Source: JACRCT01 sp036504155 (GTDB lineage Bacteria; Myxococcota; Myxococcia; Myxococcales; UBA5297). From it: 64,000 nt of DNA. The DNA is taken from assembly GCA_036504155.1 (NCBI GenBank), contig DASXVQ010000112.1:1-64000 (forward strand), given 5' to 3'. The notes beneath the pieces were generated by a model. It saw nothing but the letters and a program-made list of their open reading frames with translations, made no database searches and was not told where the DNA came from. Positions within the stretch are counted from its first letter, which is position 1; each line of letters starts with the position of its first letter. Below, piece after piece: positions 51,055-61,600 of the stretch. A program made the position numbers and the translations under genes.

Positions 51055-54000
51055 ATGACCAAGCCCGCAGTGTGTCTTGCGGTCTTCACCGCTGCGTCGC
51101 TCCTCGCCGCCGCGGCTCTCGCGGCTGGCGCCGACCCGGTCGTCGACTCGCTCGTCGGCTCCGAGCCCGAGACCTTCCCGGATTCGAAGGTCCACCTGAC
51201 CGTCGTGGCGCACGACCCGTCGAGCCTGCCGCTCACCTTCAGCTGGTCCGCCACCGGCGGCACCTTGAGCGGGACGACCGGGACCGAGGTGGACTGGGCC
51301 TCTGGCGCGACCGGCGGCTTCACCCTCACCGTGATCGCCGACAACGGCGTGGGCGGCACCGCCTCCGCGAGCCTGGCGCTCGTGGTGTCGCTGGCGAAGG
51401 CCGGCAACCCCTGGGTCCCTCCGAACGGCTCGCCGTTCGCGCCCCGGCGCATCGCGCTGGACCCCTCCGGTGCGGCCTACGTCAGCGACGCGAGCGCGTC
51501 GCGGGTGGTGGTCTTCTCCAAGCTGGGGAAATGGATGCGCACCCTCGCCGTGCCCGGCAAGCCCGCGGGCCTGGCGGCCGCGCCCGGCGGCCGGCTGCTG
51601 GTCGGCGACGTCGCGGGGCGGCAGGTGGTCAAGGTCGACCTCTCCACGGGCAAGGTCACCGGAGCGCTCGGCGCGGGCCCGGGCGAGCTGTCCAGGCCGG
51701 TGGCCATCGTGGCCGCCGACAGCGGCGAGGTCTTCGTCGCCGACGCCGACGCCCGCGCCGTGATGGCGTACTCGGCCGGGGGAGCGCTCGCCCAGCGGCT
51801 GGACATCCAGGGCCAGCCGGTGGGGCTCGCGCGGGACGCCGCCAGCGGGAAGCTGTTCGTCGCCAACGCCAACACCGGCGCGATCGAGGTCTATACCGCG
51901 GCCCTCCAGCGCGCGGGGACCGTGGGCTCGTTCGGGGCGGCGGCGGGCCAGCTCGCGCGAGCGAGCGGCATCGCGCTGGGCGCCAGGCTGTACGCCGTCG
52001 ACGCCTTCCAGGGCGCCATCACCGCCTTCGACCTCTCGGGCGGCTACCTGGGCACCCTCGGGACCGAGGGGCGCGGGCGCGGCCAGCTGGCCATCCCGAC
52101 CGACGTCGCGGTGGACGCCTCCGGCCGCCTGCTCGTGGCCAACAGCGACGCCGCGCGCGTCGAGGTCTTCGAGCCCCAGGGGTTCGTCGCGCCCAGCTGC
52201 GGCGGCGACTCCGACTGCGACGGCCTGCCCGACGCCTGGGAGCTCGCGGCCGGGCTCAACCCGAACGACCCGAGCGACGCCTGGGCCGACAGCGACGGCG
52301 ACGGGCTCACCGACCAGCGGGAGTACGCGCTGGGCACCGACCCGCGCAAGACGGACACCGACGGCGACGGGGTGTCGGACTTCGCCGAGGTCGAGGCCGG
52401 GCAGGACCCGCGCGACCCCAAGGACAACCTCCCCGTGGCCGTGGCGCGCGCGCCGGCGCTGAGCGAGCCGACGCGGCTCTCGCTGGACGGGACGCGCTCG
52501 AGCGACCCGAACGGCCTGGCGCTCACCTACTCGTGGCGGCAGGTCTCGGGGCCCTCGACGGTGCAGGTCGCCGGGGCGCAGACGGCGGCCCCCACCTTCG
52601 TCGCCCGGGTGGCCGGCGAGTACGTCTTCGGCCTGAAGGTCTCCAACGGGCGGGCGACGAGCCTCGAGTCCACCGCGAACACCGTCCTCTCCAACGTCGC
52701 CCCGGCGGCCTGGGCGGGCGTGGACCTCGGCGGGACGGTTGGCGTCCCGGTCGTCCTCGACGGCCGCTTCAGCTCCGACGGCAACGGCGACGCCATCGCC
52801 TTCGCCTGGAAGCAGGTGGGCGGCCCCGCGGTGGCGCTGGCCGGCGCCGACACCGCGCGCCCCGGCTTCACCCCGAGCAGGGCAGGCATCTACACCTTCG
52901 AGCTCGTCGCCTCCGACGCCGAGGCGCAGGGCATCGCCTCGCGCGTATACGTCTCGATCGACGCCGCCGGCGACCACGTCCCCGTGGCGGCCGTCCTCGA
53001 GACGCCCGAGGCCCAGGTGGGCCAGAAGGTGACGATTTCGGGCCTGCCCTCGGTCGACACCGACGGCGACGAGCTGACCTACGCCTGGACCCAGGTTGCC
53101 GGCGTCCAGCAGACGCTCTCCGGCGCCGAGCGGCCCGAGGCGAGCTTCGTGCCGACCGTCGAGGGCGTCTACCGGTTCGAGCTGTCGGTCTCCGACGGCA
53201 AGCGCTGGAGCCGCCCGGCTACCGCCACGGTGGTCGTCTCGAGCGCGGACGTGCAGACGCCGCTTGCCGAGGCCGGCTTCGACCAGCGCGGCAGCGTGCT
53301 CACGAGCGTCACGCTCAACGGCACCGGCAGCCGCGTGCAGGCAGGCCAGGCCACCCGGTACCGCTGGAGCCAGGTGCAGGGCCCGTGGGCGCCCCTCTCC
53401 GACGAAGGCGCCAAGGCGAGCTTCCTGCCGCTGGACGCGGGGACGTACGTCTACGAGCTCGAGGTCTGGGGTTCAGGCGAGGGCACCAGGGACCGGGTGA
53501 CGATCGTCGTCGACGGGCCGGCCGAGAAGGTGCCCGCCGCCAAGGTCGCGGCGAGCGCCAGGCCAGGAGGCGAGGTCCGGTTGACCGGCTCTGCCGACGT
53601 GTGGGCGACCGGCTTCGCCTGGACGCAGATGGCCGGGCCCCACGTGATCCTCGCGGACCCGCACTCGCTGGTGACGAGCTTCCTGCCGCCGATTCCCGGG
53701 ACCTACGCCTTCGAACTGCGCGCGGACGACGGCACGGCCCTCAGCCCGCCCGCGGTCGCGACCTGGAGCGCGGGCGCGCCGGTGGCGGTGGCGGGCGGCG
53801 ATCGCCTGGTCAGGCCCGGCGCGGCGGCCCTCGACGGCTCGATGAGCGTGTCGCCCAACGGCACGCCGCTCTCCATGCGCTGGAAGCAGACGGGCGGCCC
53901 GGCGGCGACGCTGACCGGCGCCGACGGCTCGACTCTGCAGCTGAGTCCGGACCTGTCGGGCTTCACGCTCCGCTTCTCGCTGACGGTGTCCGACGGGCTC

Positions 54001-55650
54001 CTCGTCAGCGCGCCGTCCGAGGCGAACCTGAGCGTGGTGGACGTGCCGCTGGCCCTGCAGGAGCTGGGGCCCGAGGGCGGCAGGCTGCGCGTGGCCGCCG
54101 CCGGCAGTCCCTTCGACGGCATGACCATCGACGCGCCGCCCGGCGCGCTCGACAGGCCGACCTCGATCGCCGTCGGCGAAGTCACGAGGGCCTGGTGGAA
54201 GCAGGCGGGCCGCACGCCCTACAGGAGCGCGCTGTTCCTGGGTCCGGTGGGCACGCAGCTGCTCAAGCCGCTGGAGCTGACGCTGCCGCTGGGCGCCGTG
54301 GCGCCCGACGGGCTTGCGATCGCCGCCTATGACCACGACCGCGGAGCGTGGGGGCAGGCCAACGCGGAGATCGCGTCGAAGTCGACCGTGGCGCACGTCT
54401 CCACGGACAGGCCCGCGGTCTTCCAGATGAGCGTCCCCGAGATGGAGAAGCCGCCGGTCGCTCCGCCCGGCGAGGCGCCGCAGAGCTGCGGTTGCACGGC
54501 GACGTCGGGCGCCGGCTCGATGCCGGCGTTTGGTCTCCTCGTCTCGGCGTTGCTGGCGATCGGGCTGCGAAGGCGGCGGCGGGGGGCGCTGCTGGCGGCC
54601 GGGCTCGCGCTCGGGGTGGGGTTCGTCGCCTCGCCTCGTCCTGCGCGGGCAACCGACGCGCCGCACGACTTCGCGCGGCTGACCAACGGCTGCGACGACT
54701 GCCATATCAGCCACCGCGCCGTGGGCATGGGGCTCACCACCAAGGAGGGCAACGCCAACCTGTGTTTGAGCTGCCACGCGACGATGAGCGTCGGCCACTA
54801 CGACTGGAAGACGGGGGACCAGGCGGTGCCCGGCGCAGGAGGCGTGCACCACCGGTGGGACGCGCCGGCGGACAGCGCCGCTCACGGCGCCGCCGCGCCG
54901 ACCGACATGGCTCTCTACCCCCACCTCGAAAGCACGACGCCGAAGAGCATCGTCTGCTCCACCTGCCACGACCAGCACATGGCGACTAAGAGCGGGTCGA
55001 TGAGGGCCTCGAGCGTGAACAAGATCGCCAGCGGGGGAGGCTCGACCTCGACCAACCTCTCGCTGACCGCGACCGTCGCCGCAACGGCGAACCCGAAGGT
55101 GTACCTGGTGGAGATCGTCGAGACCGGCGGGGCGGTGGGGGTCGCCAAGTACCGGATCTCGAACGACAACGGCTCCTCGTGGTGGGGTTGGAGCGGGTCG
55201 GCCTGGGCGATCTACGCGGCCAACGCCCGGGCGACCTCGGGGACCGCGACCGCGCTCAACGACGGAACCAACGTCAGCGTGGCCTTCGCGGCCGCCAACT
55301 ACGCCATCGGCGACCGGTTCGACTTCTACGTGGCCTACCCATTCCTCCGGTCGGCCGACGAGTCGAGCGCGCTGTGCCTGAAGTGCCACGGGCCGTGGCA
55401 GATGGCGGATTCGACCACGGGCGCGGACGGGGTGAAGGTCTTCAGCCACCCGGTGGGCGTGGGGCTCGCAAAGGCCTACGACCGGACCGGCGCGCTGCTC
55501 GACGCCAACGGCGCGGTGCAGGGCTCGGCGGGCAAGGATGCGATCAACTCCAATGACCTGCAGCTCGACACGACGAACAAGGTGCACTGCCTGAGCTGCC
55601 ACTCGCCGCACGCCGCGGACTCCAATTCGCTCACCGAGGACGTGCGATGA
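51055..55650 (+). CDS. NHL/Ig/MYXO-CTERM protein fused in frame to a pentahaem cytochrome
   Basis: A 1531-residue protein with signal peptide TAASLLAAAALAAGA. In order: an Ig-like domain (30-115), an NHL propeller (about 130-385), TSP3/EF-hand-like repeats (DSDGDGLTDQREY, DTDGDGVSDFAEV), a series of PKD/REJ-like Ig domains (about 475-1000) and a ZU5-like domain (GPEGGRLRV...IDAPPGAL). Then comes a MYXO-CTERM tail: C1145-G-C, a hydrophobic helix and R1172-RRRR. Instead of ending, the frame continues with a second signal-like stretch (ALLAAGLALGVGFVASPRPA) and a domain with five CXXCH (CDDCH, CLSCH, CSTCH, CLKCH, CLSCH). No internal ATG with a ribosome-binding site was found. The stop overlaps the next start (ATGA). 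Confidence 0.85.
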   Translation: MTKPAVCLAVFTAASLLAAAALAAGADPVVDSLVGSEPETFPDSKVHLTVVAHDPSSLPLTFSWSATGGTLSGTTGTEVDWASGATGGFTLTVIADNGVGGTASASLALVVSLAKAGNPWVPPNGSPFAPRRIALDPSGAAYVSDASASRVVVFSKLGKWMRTLAVPGKPAGLAAAPGGRLLVGDVAGRQVVKVDLSTGKVTGALGAGPGELSRPVAIVAADSGEVFVADADARAVMAYSAGGALAQRLDIQGQPVGLARDAASGKLFVANANTGAIEVYTAALQRAGTVGSFGAAAGQLARASGIALGARLYAVDAFQGAITAFDLSGGYLGTLGTEGRGRGQLAIPTDVAVDASGRLLVANSDAARVEVFEPQGFVAPSCGGDSDCDGLPDAWELAAGLNPNDPSDAWADSDGDGLTDQREYALGTDPRKTDTDGDGVSDFAEVEAGQDPRDPKDNLPVAVARAPALSEPTRLSLDGTRSSDPNGLALTYSWRQVSGPSTVQVAGAQTAAPTFVARVAGEYVFGLKVSNGRATSLESTANTVLSNVAPAAWAGVDLGGTVGVPVVLDGRFSSDGNGDAIAFAWKQVGGPAVALAGADTARPGFTPSRAGIYTFELVASDAEAQGIASRVYVSIDAAGDHVPVAAVLETPEAQVGQKVTISGLPSVDTDGDELTYAWTQVAGVQQTLSGAERPEASFVPTVEGVYRFELSVSDGKRWSRPATATVVVSSADVQTPLAEAGFDQRGSVLTSVTLNGTGSRVQAGQATRYRWSQVQGPWAPLSDEGAKASFLPLDAGTYVYELEVWGSGEGTRDRVTIVVDGPAEKVPAAKVAASARPGGEVRLTGSADVWATGFAWTQMAGPHVILADPHSLVTSFLPPIPGTYAFELRADDGTALSPPAVATWSAGAPVAVAGGDRLVRPGAAALDGSMSVSPNGTPLSMRWKQTGGPAATLTGADGSTLQLSPDLSGFTLRFSLTVSDGLLVSAPSEANLSVVDVPLALQELGPEGGRLRVAAAGSPFDGMTIDAPPGALDRPTSIAVGEVTRAWWKQAGRTPYRSALFLGPVGTQLLKPLELTLPLGAVAPDGLAIAAYDHDRGAWGQANAEIASKSTVAHVSTDRPAVFQMSVPEMEKPPVAPPGEAPQSCGCTATSGAGSMPAFGLLVSALLAIGLRRRRRGALLAAGLALGVGFVASPRPARATDAPHDFARLTNGCDDCHISHRAVGMGLTTKEGNANLCLSCHATMSVGHYDWKTGDQAVPGAGGVHHRWDAPADSAAHGAAAPTDMALYPHLESTTPKSIVCSTCHDQHMATKSGSMRASSVNKIASGGGSTSTNLSLTATVAATANPKVYLVEIVETGGAVGVAKYRISNDNGSSWWGWSGSAWAIYAANARATSGTATALNDGTNVSVAFAAANYAIGDRFDFYVAYPFLRSADESSALCLKCHGPWQMADSTTGADGVKVFSHPVGVGLAKAYDRTGALLDANGAVQGSAGKDAINSNDLQLDTTNKVHCLSCHSPHAADSNSLTEDVR

Positions 55651-58600
55651 GGCGGCTCCGAGGGACGAAGGCAGCGATTGGGCTCGGCGCGTTCCTCCTC
55701 TTGGCTCTGGCTCCGACGCTGAGCTCCGCAGCCGTGGCCTCCCTCGACGCTTGGACGAATCTCCAGACGAGCACCAGCCCCAACACCGTCAGCTACACGG
55801 TCACGACGACGAACACTTTTGCGATGTCGGCGGGGACCAACCGGGTCACTCTCGCGGCGGTATGTCTGGAGACGGCAGCGGCCGCGACCGTCTCGAGCAT
55901 CACGGTCAGGCTCGACAATTCGACGGGGACCCAATTCACGCAGGTCGCCATGAGCACAGGCTCCCAGAGGCAGCATTGCTGGCTGGGGCGCCTCCTGGAC
56001 GGCCAGGTGCCCGTGGGGACGCACGCCGTCTACCTGACCACCACGCTCTCCGCGAGCACGATCACGGGCGTGCACCTCTGGGCGGGCACGTACCAGGGAG
56101 TCGACCAGACGACCCCGGTGTCGTCCTCCGCGGCCAACAACAGTGCCGCGGTCACAGTGACCTTCGGCACCGCCGTGACCTACAACGCGAGCTCGATGAC
56201 GGTGTACGCCGTCGTCGGCGGCAACACCGCCACTGCGGTCGCTCATGTGGCCGGGTTCGCGTCCGCCGGGACCTCGTGGAGCACGGACCAGTCGACGAGC
56301 ATCGCGCAGGTCACCAACGCGACAAGTGGAACTTGGGCCAATACGAGCACGGTCACCTGGACCGGGGCGTCGGCGAGAGCGGCGATCGCCGTCGCCTCGC
56401 TGAATCCGTCGGCGGTCGCGGCGCCGACCGTCACGAGCCCAACCGCAGCGAGCGTCGCGGCGACGACGGCGACACTCGGGGCAAGCGTGACCTCGAACGG
56501 CGGCGCTGTGCTTACGGCTCGCGGCACGTGCTGGGGCACCACGGCAACTCCAACGGGCAACTGCGTGGCGGAGGGCGGCACGACGACGGGCGTCTTCACC
56601 CATGCCCGGACGGCGCTCACCTCAGGATCGCTGGTGTACTACCGCGGCTACGCGACCAACAGCGCGGGCACCGGGTACTCCACCGACGGCAGCTTCTACA
56701 CGGACCCGACCACTCAAGCCTCCGGCGTCAATTTCACCGCGATCACGACGACTGGGATGATCGTCAACTGGACCCGCGGGACCGGCGGCGACGGCGTCGT
56801 CGTACTGATGAAGCAGGCCACCGCAGTGAGTTCCGACCCCGTCGACGGGACCTACACGACCTACACGGTGAACACGGCCTTCGGCAGCGGCGCGCAGATC
56901 GGCACTGGAAACTACGTCGTCTTCAAGGGGGTCGGCACGAGCGTTGCGGTCACCGGGCTGACGGCCGGCACGGCGTACCACGTGGCCATCTACGAGTACA
57001 AAGGCGCCAGCGACACCTCCGGCGCGAACCTCGGCACCAACTACCTGACGGCCGGCGTTGTCGGGAACGCCGCGACCACCGCGGTGAGCGCGCCCACGCT
57101 CACCTCGCCGACCGCGACGCTCGTGGCCGCGACCACCGCGACGCTCGGGGCGAACATCACCTCCAACGGCGGCGCTGCGATCTCTGCCCGGGGCACCTGC
57201 TGGGGGGCGACCGCGGCCCCTTCGACCAACTGCGCGGCGGAAGGCGGCACGGCGACCGGAGTCTTCACCCAGGCGCGGACGGGGCTCACGTCGGGCACGC
57301 TCCTCTACTACCGGGGCTACGCGACCAACAGCGCGGGCACCGGATACTCGACCGACGGCAGCTTCTACACTGAGCCAGGCGCCCAGGCCTCCGCCGTCAA
57401 CTTCACGGCGATCACCTCCGCCGGGATGACCATCAACTGGACCCGGGGCACCGGCGGGGACGGCGTCCTCGTCTTGGTGAAGCAGGCGACGGCGGTGGAT
57501 TCGAACCCGATCGACGGCGTCTACACGACGTACGGCGCGAACACGGTCTTCGGGAGCGGAACGCAGCTCGGCACGGGCAACTACATCGTCTTCAAGGGCT
57601 CGGGGACGAGCGTGGCCATCACCGGGCTGACGGGCGGCACGACCTACCACGTGGCCGTCTACGAGTACAAAGGCACCGTCGACACCTCCGGCGTGAACCT
57701 CGGCACCAACTACCTCGTCGCCGGAGCAGTCGGGAACGCGACGACGACCGCCGGCGCCAGCGCCGTCACCGTCACCAACCCCGGCCAGGCCGCCGCCGCG
57801 GGCGTCACCGCAGGCTCGTCCGCCCTGGCGGGCATGCTCCGCATGGTCGCCGGGCCCGCCTCGGTCAAGCTGACCGGCCTGACGCTCTCCAACACCGGCA
57901 ACGCGGTGCCCGGCTACGACCTGCTCACGCTGCAGCTGTTCGAGGACGTCAACGGCAACGGGCTCATCGACCAGGGCACCGACGCGCTGCTGGGCAATGC
58001 GTCCTGGAACGGCTCCAAGTGGGCCTTCACCGGCCTCTCCTGGAGCGTGCCGACCGCCGCCCGGACGCTGCTCGTCAGCGCCTCGACCACCACCGGGGCG
58101 ACCACGGGGCGGACCTTCACGATGTCCGTCGCGACGGCCGACGTGAGCGTCGAGTCGGGCGCCACGGTCAACGCCTTCACCACGTTCTCGGGCAATACGC
58201 TCACCGTCGGCGCCGCGGGGGCTCCCGGCGGGCCGGTCGGCGCCCCGATGGTCCTGCTGCTCAACCCGATCAGCGGTGCGGCGCTCAGCGGAACCTTCAA
58301 GGTCCAGGTCCAGGCCTACGACGGCGGAGGCATCGGCTCGGTGACGGTGCAGCTCAGCACCGACGGCGGCTCCACCTGGGGCGCCAACCTCGCGGCGAAC
58401 CTCAACTACAGCGTCGGCACCAACGCCCGGGTATACGAGACCACGCTCTCGCTGTCGGCCGGCTCGTACACCCTGGTCGCCCGCGCCAGCGACGGAGCGC
58501 TCACGGCCCTGACCTCCCGCGCCGTCGTGCTGGTCGGCGCGGCCGGTCGCGGCGACGGCCACCTGCTGCGCCGCGACGACTCGACGCAGCTGTGCCTCGA

Positions 58601-61600
58601 CTGCCACGCCATCCAGACGCACTCCTCGCAGTCGACGAGCGACAAGTACGGCAGCTGGGCCGTTGGCTGCCGCGACTGCCACACGCCGCACGCCACGAGG
58701 AACCGCTCGCTGGTCAACGAGGTCATCCAGACGCCCAACTCCGGCGCCAAGGACGTGCGCTTCACCAAAACCACGGGCGTGACGAGCTCCGCCGCGCGCG
58801 TCGACGCGACCTACGTGAACCTGACGGCGAACAACGACGGGCCCTGCCAGGTTTGCCACACCAAGACGCAGGGCGCGGGCGGCATCGCGCGGTTCCGCAA
58901 CACCGGCAACGCCGACGCCACGCACTACGTCTCCCCGACCCAGCCGTGCGCGGGGTGCCACCAGCACAACAAGGGCTTCTCCTCGAGCTGCAACGCCTGC
59001 CACAACGCGCCGCCCGCGGTCGGCGCGCACGCCGTCCACGACCAGGTCCCCGAGGCGAAGCCCAGCTACTCCGACATGACGGCGCACGCCACGCAGACGC
59101 AGTACGGCTTCGCCTGCGGCAAGTGCCACTCGGGGACGCACCTGAATGCGGCCAACGCGGGTACGCCGGCCGACCCCCTGGCGGCCGAGGTCGCCTTCGA
59201 CGGCACCAGCGACCCGAAGAACCCCGCGCCGGCCGCCTACGCGGCGGGAACGACGCTGACCAGCGTCGAGCCCGACGGCCGCTCGTTCAAGTACTCCAAC
59301 GGCACCTGCACGAGCGTCTACTGCCACTCGAACGCCAGCCCGGCCGGCGGCACGCTGGCCTACAAGTCGCCGACGTGGACCGGCGGGCCGCTGGCCTGCA
59401 ACGGCTGCCACGACGTGGGCGGCGCCGCGACCACGCTCTCCTCGGCCCACAAGCTCCACACCGGCGCCTACGCCTACGACTGCTCGCGCTGCCACGTCGC
59501 CACCGCGACCGCCGCCACGACCATCGCCGACAAGCGTCTGCACGTCGACGGGGCCAAGGAGGTCGGGTTCGACTCGTCCGGCGTCGACAACCACCTGGGC
59601 ACGGTGGGCAACTCGGGCGTCTCGACGACGTGCGCGAACACCTACTGCCACTCGAACGGGCAGGACCGCACCGCGCCGTACGTCTCCGGACCCTCCATCG
59701 CCTGGGGCACCACCGCCGACCCCGAGTGCGACAGTTGCCACGGCGGCAACGCTTCGGCCACCGCGACGACCGGCGCGGGCCCGCTCACTTCGCGCAGCCA
59801 CACCAAGCACGTCGGGGCCACGGCGGGCTACCTCTACCCGTGCGGCCAGTGCCACAACGCGGTCGTGGCGACGAGCAACGATCGGGCCATCCTCGCCGGC
59901 GGTTACACGCTGCACGACAACGGCACCGCCAACGTCTCGCTGGGGTCGGGGAGCTGGAACGGCACGGGCTGCAGCAGCAACTACTGCCACGGTTCCGGAA
60001 CGCCGCAGTGGGGCGTCTCGGTGATGGACTGCGGCAGCTGCCACTCGGGAAACAACGCGCTCCTGGGCTCGCACGCCAAGCACTACGCCTCGGCGACGCT
60101 GGTCACCGGGACCAGCGCCGCCTTCGGCTCGAGCGGGACGACCTACCAGTACGGCTGCGGCTACTGCCACCCCTCCGGCGCGGCCTTCCACGCCAAGGGC
60201 GCGGTCAGCGGCGTCCAGGCCGCGCAGATCGCCTTCTCGGGCACGCTGCCCAGCGGCCAGGCCGTGAGTGGCACCTTCGCCGCGGGCGGCACCTCGGCCG
60301 GCACCGACCGCACCTTCGGCTACACCGCGGGCACCTGCAGCAGCCTCTACTGCCACTCCAACGCCGCGCCGCTGGGCGGCACGCAGCAGTACCGGCCGCC
60401 GACCTGGGGCACGACGCTCGCCTGCAACGGCTGCCACTCCACCGCCGCCCGGAGCGACTCCGCGGTGCTCACCGACCTGTCCAACGCCCATGGCAAGCAC
60501 ATCCAGTCGACGCTGGGCGAAACCGGCAGCTACGCCTACAAGTGCGACCAGTGCCACGCGGACACCGTGGTCGCCAACCCGAACGCCCCGTGGGCGCTCG
60601 CCGATGCGGACCTGGGCAACGTCGCCAACCACGTGCGCGGCGAGCACACCCTCAAGTTCTCGTCGGCCTTCGGCGGGTCCATCAACCAGTCGGCGGGCGC
60701 CTACAACAACGTCGCCTACACCTGTGCCAGCACCTACTGCCACTCGCTGGGCACGGCGACGGCCGCGCCCTTCGCAGCGCCCAACACCGCGGTCGCCTGG
60801 AGCGCGACCGCGAACTGCACCACCTGCCACTCGGGCGATGCTTCGCAGGCGAGCAAGATCGGCACGACCAACGGCTCGGCGACGCACGCCGCGCACGTCA
60901 ACAACGCGGCGGTCATCGGCGCCAACTACTGGTGCGGCGACTGCCACCAGGGCGTGGTCGCTGCGGGGACCAACTCGCCGGTCACCACGCAGGCCAACCA
61001 CGCCAATGGCGTCAAGAACGTCTCCATCGGCAACCGCGGGACCTTCGCCTCCACCGACACCACGTCGACCTGCAGCGCGACCTACTGCCACTCGTCGGGC
61101 CAGGCGGCGCCGGCCTACCGGACGATCACGTGGACGAGCCCGGCCATCGGCTGCAACGGCTGCCACGGCCAGTCCACGACCACCGGCGCGCCTGACTACC
61201 CGGACGGCGCGACGCTGGCGGACGCCAACAGCCACCCGGCGCACGTGAGCGCCTCGGCCGACTGCGAGCACTGCCACTCGGGCTTCGTCACGCCGGCGGG
61301 GACGGCGATCCCCGCGGGAACGACGCACACCAACGGCTCGCGCGACGTCGCCATCTTGGCGGCCTACGACTCCAACGCCGGGGCCAGCAACTACACGCAG
61401 GCGACCAAGACCTGCAGCGCCATCACCTGCCACGGTACCGGGACGCCGGTATGGGGAGACCCGACGACGGCGACCTGCCTGGGCTGCCACGGCACGGCCG
61501 GCACCGAGACCGAGAGCCTGGGCACGGTCATCAATGGCACCGCAGCGACGATCAACACCACCGAGTGGCTGTACTCCGGCCACGGCAAGACGGCCGGCGC

